Positions 21,117-31,265 of a DNA stretch of 64,000 nt are shown in pieces (the stretch's first letter is position 1; each line of letters begins with the position of its first letter). The stretch is from positions 27,203 to 91,202 of the forward strand of contig JAGXFW010000013.1 in NCBI GenBank assembly GCA_024637035.1. The letters are read 5' to 3'. Origin of the DNA: Actinomycetes bacterium (GTDB lineage Bacteria > Actinomycetota > Thermoleophilia > RBG-16-64-13). The translations under genes were made by a program, and so were the position numbers. The notes below the pieces were generated by a model. The model was not told where the DNA came from and made no database searches. It worked only from the letters and a program-made list of their open reading frames with translations.

Positions 21117-22154
21117 GTGATGAGCAAGAGGGGAGTCTCTGGAGGTGATGAGCGGGCGGTTGCCGGCTCATCAGCACCGGGTGAGGCTCCCCTCTTCGTG
21201 CGTCCGCTCGCGGAACGGTTGGGCCGGGGTGACTTCGTCGTCACCGCCGACCTCCTGCCGCCTCGAGGCCCCGAACCCGTAGCCCTCGACGCCTCCGTCG
21301 TTGCTGGCCTCCGCCAGCACGGCATCGCGGTCAACGTGGCCGACATGCCGTCGGCGGCACTCGCTCAGTCCGCTCTGGGACCGGCCGTGGCGCTTCTCCA
21401 GGCCGGAGTCGAGCCCATTCTCCAGATGACCTGCAGGGATCGTAACCGCCTCGCCCTGCAGGCCGACCTGCTCACGGCGCACGCGCTCGGGGTGCGCACC
21501 GTGCTCTGTCTCACGGGCGACCATACCCGGTTCGGAGACCACCCCGGGGCCAAGCCGGTCTTCGACCTGTCGTCATCCGAACTGTTGGCCATGGTCGCCG
21601 GTATGAACGAGGGGCGCACGATGGCGGGGGGGTCGCTGGACGCACCCACGTCGTTCCTGGCGGGGGCGGCCGTGAACCCGTCTCAGCTGCCGCTCGAGCC
21701 GCAGCTTCACCGCGCGCTGGCCAAGGAGTGGGCCGGAGCCGACTTCTTCCAGACCCAGCCGGTCTTTCGAGCGGAGGATGCCGTCGAGTTCCTTCAGGCT
21801 GCAGCCGCCGCCGTGGGGCTCTCGGCTCCTATCTTGGTCGGGATATTCCTTCTGGAGTCCGCCGCGATGGCGCGGTTCATGAACGAGAAGGTGCCCGGCG
21901 TGGTCGTTCCCGCCTCGGTGATAGCGGGGTTGGAGCGTGCCGCCGACCCGGCCGGCTACGGCCGGGGCCTGGCGCGCGACCTCGTGGAGTGGGCGCGGGG
22001 CGCGCACGGTGCGGGTGCGGTGGGCGGCTCATCCGCGACCGCTGCTGCATCCGCGCCCACGATTGCGCAGCCGAGCGCGCCACCGCGGCCCGCAGGGGTC
22101 CACGTGATGAGCCTCAATCGGCTGCCCGGGGTGATCGAGGTGTTGGGCGGCTGA
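21117..22154 (+). CDS. Methylenetetrahydrofolate reductase-like protein
   Basis: EILQMTCRDRNRLALQADLLTAHALGVRTVLCLTGDH pattern of MTHFR-type TIM barrels. Confidence 0.85.
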   Translation: MMSKRGVSGGDERAVAGSSAPGEAPLFVRPLAERLGRGDFVVTADLLPPRGPEPVALDASVVAGLRQHGIAVNVADMPSAALAQSALGPAVALLQAGVEPILQMTCRDRNRLALQADLLTAHALGVRTVLCLTGDHTRFGDHPGAKPVFDLSSSELLAMVAGMNEGRTMAGGSLDAPTSFLAGAAVNPSQLPLEPQLHRALAKEWAGADFFQTQPVFRAEDAVEFLQAAAAAVGLSAPILVGIFLLESAAMARFMNEKVPGVVVPASVIAGLERAADPAGYGRGLARDLVEWARGAHGAGAVGGSSATAAASAPTIAQPSAPPRPAGVHVMSLNRLPGVIEVLGG

Positions 22155-22224
22155 ACTCGCTGCACGGTTGCGCCCCACCGCGACCAGGTCACGGTTGAAC
22201 TACACGACTGCGAATCGCCGTCCT

Positions 22225-22665
22225 TCAGCGCCGGTTATCGCGACGGCCGGCACTCACGAGGAAGCGGTACGCCGCGATGGCCGCAAGCACGGCGCCGGCC
22301 ACCGGCACCCACGGCTTCGTAAAGGCCTTGAAGCGCGTCCACCTGGATACGCGGCCCGCATTCTGGAGGCGTGAGCCGACGCTCTCCAGTCGATTCGCCG
22401 CGTGCGATGCCATGTCGGCGACTCGTTCCTGTCCGTGCCGTCGCAGCGTATCTTCGACGGAATGAACGCTCTCCCCTGTCGCCTTGGCCCGGGAGCCGAC
22501 CTGACGCACGCCCCGGCTCAATTGGCCGGTGGCCGCCGAGCGGGCTTCCCTCCCGAAATCTGACGCCTCGACGGCTAGGCGTTTGACGGCTCCTCTGGCG
22601 TCGGCCGTCTTCGCCACGGCCGCATCCGTCGTCTCTTCGTATATCTGTCGTGCACGCTCCGCCAT
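22225..22665 (-). CDS. Apolipoprotein-like/DUF3618-like amphipathic protein with one C-terminal TM
   Basis: Long Ala-rich amphipathic helices plus VPVAGAVLAAIAAYRFLV; start at MAERARQ. Confidence 0.5.
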   Translation of the reverse strand: MAERARQIYEETTDAAVAKTADARGAVKRLAVEASDFGREARSAATGQLSRGVRQVGSRAKATGESVHSVEDTLRRHGQERVADMASHAANRLESVGSRLQNAGRVSRWTRFKAFTKPWVPVAGAVLAAIAAYRFLVSAGRRDNRR

Positions 22666-22980
22666 TGCTGATCCTCTCTCTAGAATATCCGCACGCGCTG
22701 GAGAAATATACGCACGCATATTCGCACGCATCCGCACGCGCTGGAGCGTCTTCTCTTGCAGGGATGCCTAACGAATATACGTAACCCGCATCTCGACCAA
22801 ACCCGCATCGAATAGGCATGAAGAATAAGCATGAACATTGACGAAAGGAGAATGTGGTCTTTGGGAGTTTAGGAGAGGTACTATTTGGAAATAGTTGAAA
22901 ATGTAAAATGTGGGTTCTTTCCGAATTCAGGATGCGCGAAAGGGATGCGCGAAAGACCCACTCATCGAGAGAGGTTCGTC

Positions 22981-23049
22981 ATGAGATACGGATTGGGTGG
23001 AATACTGACGGTAGTCGTGATTGTGCTACTGGTGATGTGGCTCCTCTAG
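22981..23049 (+). CDS. 22-aa hydrophobic membrane microprotein (candidate)
   Basis: ATG...TAG encodes MRYGLGGILTVVVIVLLVMWLL, directly read from sequence. Confidence 0.4.
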   Translation: MRYGLGGILTVVVIVLLVMWLL

Positions 23050-23197
23050 CAGAGAGCGGGATTGCGGGCTGGGTGCACAGGGGATCGAGGACGGCTAGGC
23101 CGAGCGCTGGCGGGTCCTGTCGCCCGCGACCCGAGGGCGGGGCGTTGCGTGCCTTCGGGCGTTGCGTGCCTTCGGCGCGTGTCGGCGGCAGCCTGTG

Positions 23198-24544
23198 CTA
23201 CAGCTCTCGGTGCGTGAAGCTTCGGGCGCCGTCCCCGCTGTAGGTTGCCACGATCTGTCCCGAGCCGCGCACCACGTACTTGTATGTGACGAGCCCTTCC
23301 AGGCCGACCGGTCCCCGCGGAGGGAGTTTCTGCGTGCTGATGCCCACCTCGGCGCCGAAGCCGTAGCGGAAGCCGTCGCTGAAGCGGGTCGAGCAGTTGT
23401 GGAAGACGCCGGCGGAGTCCACCCGGGCGAGGAAGGTGTCGGCCGCAGCCTGGTCTTCCGTGACGATGGCCTCGGTGTGACGGGATCCGTAGGTGTTGAT
23501 GTGCCCGATTGCCGCGTCGAGCGATTCCACCACGTGCACCGCCAGGATCAGATCGCTGTATTCGGTGCTCCAGTCGTCGACCGTGGCGGGCTCGACGTCG
23601 TCGAGGCCACCGGCGATGAGTATCGCGTGAGCTTCCTCATCGGCTCGCACGGTGACACCTGCCTCTTGGAGCGCCGTTCCGGCGGCCGGCAGGAACGCGA
23701 CGGCCGCGTCCCGGTGCACCAGGAGCGTCTCGATGGCGTTGCAGGCCGCCGGGTATTGCACCTTCGAGTCCACCGCGATGGGCACCGCCGTCGCGATGTC
23801 GGCCGCGGCGTCCACGTACAGGTGGCAGATGCCGTCGGCGTGCCCGAGCACGGGGATGCGCGTGTTGTCCTGCACGAAGCGTACGAAGGAATTCGAGCCT
23901 CGCGGGATGATGAGGTCCACCCAGCGGTCGAGTTTGAGCAGTTCCACCGTCTCCTCGCGGGTGGTGAGGAGCTGGATCGCCTCCGGGCTCACCGCCGTGC
24001 CTTCGAGGCCGCGCCGCACCGCGGCCACGATCGCCTGGCACGAACGAACCGCCTCGCGGCCGCCCTTCAGAATCACCGCGTTGCCCGACTTCACCGCCAG
24101 GCTGGAGATCTGGATGACCGCGTCGGGCCGGGCTTCGAAGATCACCCCGAGCACGCCTACGGGCACAGCCAGGCGCTCCAGCACCAGCCCCTCGTCGAGT
24201 TCACGATGGATCTGACGGGCGCCGACCGGATCGGGGAGGCGGCCCACGTCGCGCACCCCGGCGATCTCCCCGCGCAGCTTGGTCTCGTCGAGTTTCAGCC
24301 TTGAATAGAGGCTGGAAGAGATGCCGTCGGCTTCAGCGGCCTCGCGATCGGCCAGGTTGGCCGCCAGGATCGCGGGAGCGGCTTCCTCCAGTGCGGCGGC
24401 TATGGCCTCGATCGCCTCGTTCCTCGCGGAGGTGGGGAGTGCGGACAGCTGGAGCGCTGCCGCCCTCGTGCGGCGCCCCACATCTTCCAGGCCGGAGTGG
24501 CCCTTCGCGTCGTCGGAGGTCTCGTGTTCCCTGGATGCGCTCAT
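23198..24544 (-). CDS. proA: Glutamate-5-semialdehyde dehydrogenase (gamma-glutamyl phosphate reductase)
   Basis: [72 protein letters not shown]; start at MSASREHE. Confidence 0.95.
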   Translation of the reverse strand: MSASREHETSDDAKGHSGLEDVGRRTRAAALQLSALPTSARNEAIEAIAAALEEAAPAILAANLADREAAEADGISSSLYSRLKLDETKLRGEIAGVRDVGRLPDPVGARQIHRELDEGLVLERLAVPVGVLGVIFEARPDAVIQISSLAVKSGNAVILKGGREAVRSCQAIVAAVRRGLEGTAVSPEAIQLLTTREETVELLKLDRWVDLIIPRGSNSFVRFVQDNTRIPVLGHADGICHLYVDAAADIATAVPIAVDSKVQYPAACNAIETLLVHRDAAVAFLPAAGTALQEAGVTVRADEEAHAILIAGGLDDVEPATVDDWSTEYSDLILAVHVVESLDAAIGHINTYGSRHTEAIVTEDQAAADTFLARVDSAGVFHNCSTRFSDGFRYGFGAEVGISTQKLPPRGPVGLEGLVTYKYVVRGSGQIVATYSGDGARSFTHREL

Positions 24545-24672
24545 GATCGGATCCTCGCGGAAGCGGTGGATGGGTACCGAAAGTCTAGCAGGAGCCGGGG
24601 CTCGGCGCCCGCGGGCGTGCCGGGACCGGGCAGCGATGGGCGGCACCGTTGGCCGGGGCGCGGGGCGGCCCC

Positions 24673-25479
24673 TCAGCGGTCCAGCAGGTCGGCCCCCGAG
24701 AACACCGATCGTCCCTCCACGCCTCTCAGAACGGCGAGAGCGTCTCTGAGCTGCGGGCTGAGGACGTTGAGCAGCACCGCATCGAGACCGAGTGCGGCCA
24801 ACATCGGCAACACCACGGCCTCCACCGTTTGCCGTTTCCCCGCGGGCAGTCCGTGACCCACGTTCGAGAGCCCCACCATGGTGCGCACCGGTGGATCGAA
24901 CAGCTTGGGCAACGAGTCGAAGAAGGAGAGCACGTTCTGGAAGTCGTCTTGGAAGGTGGCGAGCGGGAAGAGGATGGGGTCGAGGTACAGTCGGTCGCGG
25001 GGCACCCCGGCCGCGTCGGCGAGTTCCACCAGTTCCACGGCCACGTGCAGGCGCTCCTCCGGCGCCTGTGGCACCACGTCGCGCACGCAATAGCCGACGA
25101 TCGGGGCGCCGTACTCGGCGGCCAGCGGGAGGATCCGCTCGATCTTCTTCTGTTCGAGGCTGAACGAGTTGATCCAGGGGGTCGCCGGGCCCGATGGGCC
25201 CGCCATGTCCCGGGCCGCGGCCAGACCCGCTCGCATCGACTCTGGATCGGCGGTGTCGAGACAGAGCGGCAGTCCGGTCGCGTCGTGGGTCTCACGAACC
25301 ATCCACGCGGCCGTTTCCGGGCCTCCCTTGCTCCTGAACCCAAGGTTGAGGTCGAGCATATCGGCGCCGGCGACGTGCAGGCGGGTCGCGAAGTTGCGGA
25401 TGGCGTTGGCGTCGCGCGCGGTCATGGCGTTGCCCACCGAGGGGGTCGCTGCGGTGAGGTTGTCGGCGATGATCAGCAC
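24673..25479 (-). CDS. Pterin-binding / methyltetrahydrofolate methyltransferase-like protein (AcsE/MtrH-type TIM barrel)
   Basis: [53 protein letters not shown]. Confidence 0.85.
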   Translation of the reverse strand: MLIIADNLTAATPSVGNAMTARDANAIRNFATRLHVAGADMLDLNLGFRSKGGPETAAWMVRETHDATGLPLCLDTADPESMRAGLAAARDMAGPSGPATPWINSFSLEQKKIERILPLAAEYGAPIVGYCVRDVVPQAPEERLHVAVELVELADAAGVPRDRLYLDPILFPLATFQDDFQNVLSFFDSLPKLFDPPVRTMVGLSNVGHGLPAGKRQTVEAVVLPMLAALGLDAVLLNVLSPQLRDALAVLRGVEGRSVFSGADLLDR

Positions 25480-25501
25480 GCGGGGCGCGCAGAGTCGGGG
25501 C

Positions 25502-25804
25502 TCAGTATCCCCGGAGCCGGTTCTTGGCCTTGGTGAACTCCGAGGTGAGCACCCCGAGGCCGGCCGCGGCGGAGGAGATCTTCTCGAGCCTGGCGTTGAT
25601 GATGATCTGGTTCTCCTCGATGTTGCCGAGTCGCTCCGTGATCGCGCCCTGCTTCGCCAGGATCTCGTTCACCTGCGGGTCGACGTCCTCCTGGATACGC
25701 TTCACGGTCTTGTAGAGCCGGTATGCGCTCAGGCCCAGGATGACTAGCGCCAGCACGATGATGACGAGCGAGAGGGCGATCATGATGAGGAGCACCGTGG
25801 TCAT
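25502..25804 (-). CDS. Small membrane-anchored coiled-coil protein
   Basis: N-terminal TM then coiled coil KTVKRIQEDVDPQVNEILAKQGAITERLGNIEENQ. Confidence 0.6.
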   Translation of the reverse strand: MTTVLLIMIALSLVIIVLALVILGLSAYRLYKTVKRIQEDVDPQVNEILAKQGAITERLGNIEENQIIINARLEKISSAAAGLGVLTSEFTKAKNRLRGY

Positions 25805-25815
25805 GGTGCTCTATT

Positions 25816-27057
25816 CTAGTCGATTGCGACCGGTCCTGTCCTCTGGACCACGGGGAAGCGTCTGATCGTGTTGATATCCCGACGTGTGGAGAGGGGGGTA
25901 AGCTTGACCACATCGCCGGTGCGAGGGGCGTGGATGAACAGCCCGTCGCCCACGTACATGCCAATATGGTGGACGGGTGTGCCGAAGGCGACCACGTCGC
26001 CGGGGCGGATGTCCGCGAGCGCCACCGCGACGCCCATCTTGGCCTGGAAACCGGAATAGTGCGGCAGCTGGATGCCGTGCTGGCGGAAGACGTACAAGAG
26101 CAGACCCGAGCAATCGAAGCCCGACTTCGGCTTCTCGCCGGCCCATACGTAGGGCACACCGAGGTAAGAGGCCGCGGTCGCCACCAACTGATTGAGAACC
26201 GCATCGTCGGTTTGCGGGATCGGGCCGTCGTAACGCTGCCAGCCTGCCAGGCGAGATCTGAGTTCGGCCTCGAGCCGAACGCGCTCCGCCTCCTGACGCT
26301 GACGCTCCTGCTCGATGAGTGTTGCGATGCGTGAATCGAGGCCGCTGAGCTTATCCTGCCTCTGGGCCAGCATCTCTTCGATGTGGACTCCCGCACGCTC
26401 CAGTTCGCGGCGCACATCGAGGAGCTCCCGCTTCTTGTCTTCCACCTGCACGCCGAGGGCGGCGCTCTCTTCGACGCTCTCGCGCACCACGTCGACCAGG
26501 TCGCGGTCCTGTACGGAGAGCTTGGCGACGAGGATCACCCGATTCACGAACTGGGCGAAATCGTCCGTCGCTAGGAGGAGGGCAAGGAGGTTCGAGGCGC
26601 CCGAGCTGCCGCTCTTATAGGTGTCGGCGAGTCGCTTGTCGAGTCGTGCTTGTCGACGCTGGTGCAGGTCTTCGCTGTCGCGGAAGGTGCGGCGGAGCCC
26701 GGCAAGGTCCTGGTTCGTCTGTTCGAGCCGGATGTTGAGCTCGTTGTAGTTCTCGATCTGGATCGCCAGCTCTTCATCCAACCGGTCGATCTCGGCCTGC
26801 ACCGCGTCGGCCTGTGCTTGGAGCTCGCCCACCTGGATCTTGGCGTCGCCTTGTAGGATCAGTGTGGTACTGGTGGTGGGAGTGGCTGATGCGGCCGCCA
26901 CGGACCATAGGCAGAGGAGGAGCGCGATCAGGACGACCATCAACCACTTCGAGCGGACTGGCCGCCCGACTGCGGGCCGCGAGGTCCTACCTGTCACTCT
27001 GGGGTCGATGCTGTCTCCTCTGGTCCTATCGGATCTCGCTCGGAGCCGCGCCTGCAT
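25816..27057 (-). CDS. NlpC/P60 peptidoglycan hydrolase with N-terminal coiled coil
   Basis: AASYLGVPYVWAGEKPKSGFDCSGLLLYVFRQHGIQLPHYSGFQAKMG...PGDVVAFGTPVHHIGMYVGDGLFIHAPRTGDVV. Confidence 0.93.
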   Translation of the reverse strand: MQARLRARSDRTRGDSIDPRVTGRTSRPAVGRPVRSKWLMVVLIALLLCLWSVAAASATPTTSTTLILQGDAKIQVGELQAQADAVQAEIDRLDEELAIQIENYNELNIRLEQTNQDLAGLRRTFRDSEDLHQRRQARLDKRLADTYKSGSSGASNLLALLLATDDFAQFVNRVILVAKLSVQDRDLVDVVRESVEESAALGVQVEDKKRELLDVRRELERAGVHIEEMLAQRQDKLSGLDSRIATLIEQERQRQEAERVRLEAELRSRLAGWQRYDGPIPQTDDAVLNQLVATAASYLGVPYVWAGEKPKSGFDCSGLLLYVFRQHGIQLPHYSGFQAKMGVAVALADIRPGDVVAFGTPVHHIGMYVGDGLFIHAPRTGDVVKLTPLSTRRDINTIRRFPVVQRTGPVAID

Positions 27058-27259
27058 GCTCCCGCGCAGGGTGGGCGTACTTACACTATCGGAAGTCTAC
27101 AACGAATCTTGAATGCGCTCGATACTACCCCAGTATGGTATTGGCGCAAGTGCGGCCATGATAGTGGGTGGGAGGATGGCCCCCAGCCAGCCGTATCGTG
27201 CCGCTTTGGGGTTGCCGTTCGCGTCCGCGTGACCGTGTTATAATGGGTCTCGTAAGCGG

Positions 27260-27382
<123 letters not shown>

Positions 27383-27822
27383 CTCGCAGAACCCCTCTGC
27401 CCACGCGCTGCCCACGAAAATCCGTTCATATCGGTCTCCTTCCGTATTGCTTCGTCCACTTCTGGCACGGGGCAGGGTGGTTTCGGAGGCGAGCTCGAGG
27501 TGCTCATTCGCGGGCGACTCCGGGGGGAGGGGTGTCCCGCCGGGAATCGGTGCAACCGTGCAACGGTCCGGGAAGCGCCCGATCCCGAGGAGTTCGGAGC
27601 CGCACGCAGATCCGTGCAGCGACGGGCATGCTGAGCTGCAGCAGGCGGTGACCTGCCCAGCCTCCTTGACGGTTGAGAGCTGCGACTTGTAGAGTCTGCC
27701 TATGTAGAGATGGAATCGGACCGTGGCGGCGCTGCTCCGTCTTGGAAGTCAATCCGCCAACGGTGACGACAATTTCGCTCTCAAGAAACTCTACCCGGCT
27801 CCCTGACGGAGGAGATCACACC

Positions 27823-28563
27823 ATGCGCAAGCTGCTCGCTCTAGGGTTGACTCTCGGAATACTACTCGTTGCCGGTACCTTGTGGGCGGTTGCTGGACGG
27901 AGTTCGGAAGCGAGGCCGCAGCAAGCTGACGCGAATGCAACATGGGCGGCTGCTGGTGGGGATTCGCAAGCGACGCCGCAGTCGGCCGGTACGACTGCAA
28001 CGGTGATACGCGAAGAAGAATTCCTGCCGATTACCCAGGAGATCCATTCTCTCATCGACCCCAGCTACCTGCCCGTTTCCGCGCAAACGAAGCATTCGGA
28101 CGTAATCGTCGTCGGCAAGGTCGTCAAAGTCGATCCGGCACGCTGGAACAGCCCCGATGGCAAGGACTGGATTCCCGCTGATTCGATGGTGATGCGGGTG
28201 ATCTTCCGGACCTTCTGGGTGCAACCCACCGAGGTGTTGAAGGGAAAACCCACCGCCGGTGAGCCGCTTCCCTTCTTCGTACGTGGTGGAACTGAAGGTG
28301 AGGCGAGTGCGCCTGTGGGTATTGGCGACACCGTCCTGGTCTTTGGTCGCGAGGCGTCAAGGAACCCAGCCCAGGATGGCTACTGGCCGGAGGGCTATCG
28401 GGTCAACATCGATGAATACAGCATCTTCGAGCCGGACGGAGACCACTTCACCAACGGTTCGACTGATCCCCTATTCGGGATCACCACATTGGATCAGGTG
28501 CGCCGGCTGGTCGAGTTCCCGCCCATAACGCAGGAGACCGAGAATTGGTGTGGCCATCCGTAG
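27823..28563 (+). CDS. Secreted/membrane-anchored hypothetical protein
   Basis: Signal peptide MRKLLALGLTLGILLVAGTLWAVAG; GGAGG RBS upstream. Confidence 0.7.
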   Translation: MRKLLALGLTLGILLVAGTLWAVAGRSSEARPQQADANATWAAAGGDSQATPQSAGTTATVIREEEFLPITQEIHSLIDPSYLPVSAQTKHSDVIVVGKVVKVDPARWNSPDGKDWIPADSMVMRVIFRTFWVQPTEVLKGKPTAGEPLPFFVRGGTEGEASAPVGIGDTVLVFGREASRNPAQDGYWPEGYRVNIDEYSIFEPDGDHFTNGSTDPLFGITTLDQVRRLVEFPPITQETENWCGHP

Positions 28564-28937
28564 CGCCGCATTCCCCCGTACGTATAGCACTAGACGCCTC
28601 GCAGCTGTCTGCGAAAGCGGAGACGTATGTCCTTTGGGCGCCTCGGACCCGCCTCTCCAGCAGCGCTCGCGTTGCCTCCGTCTCCCCAAGCGCGTCGTGC
28701 ACTTTCACCCGCGCAGCAGGCGGGGACCTGCCCAGATCGATTGGCGGTTCAGAGCTGCGACTTATAGAGTGTGCCGAAGTAGAGAAGGGATCGGACCGTA
28801 CCGGCGCTCTCCGCTTTGGAAAGCATTCCCATGATGCGCGAGCTTCGGCTCGCCGGGATGGATAGGCAGACCCGAGGCGGCCGCCGGGCGACTTCGGCAG
28901 ACTGCGGGCATTGTTAGCCCTAGACGGAGGAACTGAA

Positions 28938-29939
28938 TTGGGGTTGGAGAACGAAGGGCGTTCACGACTGGAAGCCGCCCGTGCCGTGGTCGCAGAGCTG
29001 CTTGATAACCTGGAGGGTGGGGAGCCGGACGCTTCCGCCTGTCTGATGAAGGCGAAGCGACTCGCCCGACTCCTGCGCGACGAGGATGCCCAGCTGTGGC
29101 TTGACCTAGAGTTGCGCGGTTACCCGGAAGCATTCGATGTGTCCCGCCTCGGCAGTTGTCTGCGCTACGTACAAGCCGGCGGGCGTGTGAAGGACGGCAA
29201 GTATTACGACGCTAGCCTTCCTGCGTTGGCAGCAGCGGCTCATGCCCAGAAGGCGTCGATCGGTCCAGCCACGCCCACCGACTTGAGTTTGACTGTCGAG
29301 AACTACGCTTCAGCCGGTGCAACTCAGCAGGTGCTGAGAGGTCTAGAGCAGCAGGCGGCGAACCTGCGAAGCAACTACGCGACGTTGCAGGCTCTGTACG
29401 TGTCGATTCTTGGTGGTGTGCATTCGTATGCGTCTGACTCCAGCATCGCATTGGAATTTGGCGATGCTGTAGAGTCCATCTTCGAACAGTCGCGTCGAGA
29501 CGTTGACCTCTTCGTGAGGTCAGAATCGCCAGCGGCGGCGCAACAACTTATCGCGATAAGCGAGCGTATCGCTGCTGGCGATGCGGAATCCCTGTCGCAA
29601 GCACTCACCGCGTGTCGGAGGCTCTTGCTGTCCGTGGCCGACGCGGTCTTTCCCGCAAGCGACGAGGACTACATCGATGCCGCTGGCAAGCCCCGAAAGG
29701 TGGGCAAGGACGAGTACAAGAACCGTCTGATCGCCTTCTTCGAGTCGAGAGCGCAGAGCGCAAGCACCTTGTCTATCTTGTCCGCAGAAGTTGAACACAT
29801 GGCGGCTCGGGTTGACGCGGTCTATGAGAAGGTCTGCAAGGGCGTCCACGTTGACGTCGACCTTGCTGAGGCGCGGCTGACCGTGATTACCGTCTATCTG
29901 TTGATCGGGGAAGTTGTTCGACTCGCAGATCGGGCCTGA
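28938..29939 (+). CDS. AbiTii-domain-like protein (candidate abortive-infection component)
   Basis: N-terminus ARAVVAELLDN...CLMKAKRLARLLRDEDAQLWLDLELRGYP resembles the AbiTii pattern (KA..LA..L.D...W...EL.GY); TTG start after GGAGG. Confidence 0.65.
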   Translation: MGLENEGRSRLEAARAVVAELLDNLEGGEPDASACLMKAKRLARLLRDEDAQLWLDLELRGYPEAFDVSRLGSCLRYVQAGGRVKDGKYYDASLPALAAAAHAQKASIGPATPTDLSLTVENYASAGATQQVLRGLEQQAANLRSNYATLQALYVSILGGVHSYASDSSIALEFGDAVESIFEQSRRDVDLFVRSESPAAAQQLIAISERIAAGDAESLSQALTACRRLLLSVADAVFPASDEDYIDAAGKPRKVGKDEYKNRLIAFFESRAQSASTLSILSAEVEHMAARVDAVYEKVCKGVHVDVDLAEARLTVITVYLLIGEVVRLADRA

Positions 29940-29990
29940 GTTCAAGTGTGAACTGCAACGTTGGGCCGACCAACAGTCGGAGGAGGAAGA

Positions 29991-31265
29991 ATGCCAGTAG
30001 CGATCGATGGACTTCTGACAAAGCCGCGGAGGCGCGCGTCGGGCAGCGCGTATCCCGGTCGCTTCACGTGTCATCACATCCAATGGACGGAGACAGGATC
30101 CCAGCAGTCCGCGACCTTCGTACTTACTGCTCGTGAACTCGCCGACGCAGCAGAGAGCCGACTCGTATGGACGGACCAAGATGTCCAGAGGGGCATCAAA
30201 CCTGGCCTGCCGTATCCCGCGGAGCGCGAACTTCCCCTCTCCGACGGTTACCCGGACTTGAACACCTACGTGTTCGACCCGGAGAAGGCGGATGACATCG
30301 CCGTCAAGCTGCTTGAGGGCTCGCAGCTCTTCCTCAACCCCCTGATTTGGAATCTGCGCCCAGGCAAATTCAGCGCGTACTGGAATGACGCGGACCAGGA
30401 TCTCTATCTTTACTCCGGCAGGATCTACCTGCCAGATTCCCATCATCGCCATCAGGCGATTCTGAAGGCAGTTCGGGCCTTCGACGATGATCCAACCGAG
30501 TACCCTCGTTTTTCGCCGGATGTGGAGTTTCGAATCGAGCTCTATTTCCTCTCCAAGCTCGACGAGGGCAACTACTTCTTCGACAAGAACCAACGACCAA
30601 AACCCACTGCAAAGTCCAAGGCGTATGACCTAACGACCCAGGATGACCTATCGCTCCTAGCGAAGCGGGTGATTGACAAGAGCAGCGCGCTTCATCACAA
30701 CGTAAACCGCGTCACCGACAGGCTGACAGCCTCGAACTACCAGGTGATAACTCTGTCTACCCTGCGACAGATGATGCAGTTGTTTGCGCCGGCCGATGCA
30801 TTAGACGAGACGGAGATTGAGGGTTTCGCACAGGTTGCCGCTACCTTCTACGAAATGCTCGCGGGGGCAAGGCCTGAGCTCGCCGTACTGGAGTTGGCAG
30901 ACCGGCGAGAGATAAGGCGAAAACTATTGGTCGACTCCGCAGTCATGATGTTCGGATATGCGTTCTTGATGCGGGACTTCAACACATCGATTGCGGAGGA
31001 AGGACTCATGCGTGCCACTCAATCATGGAAGCTTCGGCTCGATCGTCTGGGCGCGGAGTACGTATTCAAGGATTGGCACGGGGACTTCTTTTCTCGCTCG
31101 AACCCACTGTGGATAGCAACCGGAATCCTCAAGCCTGGCAAGAGCGGAGGCAAGCTCACGCTATCCAACACTGGAGCGACGCGTGCACAGGCAGGGCGCG
31201 TGCTCTCACAGTTGCTGTCGCTGGAGACTGTTCCGTCCGACATCCGGTTCCTGGTCACACGATGA
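29991..31265 (+). CDS. DGQHR/DndB-like protein
   Basis: GRIYLPDSHHRHQAILKAVRAF (degenerate DGQHR motif), FRIELYFLSKLDEGNYFFDKNQRPKPTAKSKAYDL; AGGAGG RBS. Confidence 0.6.
   Translation: MPVAIDGLLTKPRRRASGSAYPGRFTCHHIQWTETGSQQSATFVLTARELADAAESRLVWTDQDVQRGIKPGLPYPAERELPLSDGYPDLNTYVFDPEKADDIAVKLLEGSQLFLNPLIWNLRPGKFSAYWNDADQDLYLYSGRIYLPDSHHRHQAILKAVRAFDDDPTEYPRFSPDVEFRIELYFLSKLDEGNYFFDKNQRPKPTAKSKAYDLTTQDDLSLLAKRVIDKSSALHHNVNRVTDRLTASNYQVITLSTLRQMMQLFAPADALDETEIEGFAQVAATFYEMLAGARPELAVLELADRREIRRKLLVDSAVMMFGYAFLMRDFNTSIAEEGLMRATQSWKLRLDRLGAEYVFKDWHGDFFSRSNPLWIATGILKPGKSGGKLTLSNTGATRAQAGRVLSQLLSLETVPSDIRFLVTR

Noticed and set aside
23162-24304. 380-aa plus-strand ORF
   Set aside because: Antisense to proA, which has unambiguous motifs
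23198-25090. 630-aa ORF suggesting a ProA fusion
   Set aside because: N-terminal ~180 aa is out-of-frame Arg-rich translation across the neighbouring gene; the natural start is MSASREHE at 24544
24649-25536. 295-aa plus-strand ORF
   Set aside because: Antisense to the pterin-binding methyltransferase-like gene
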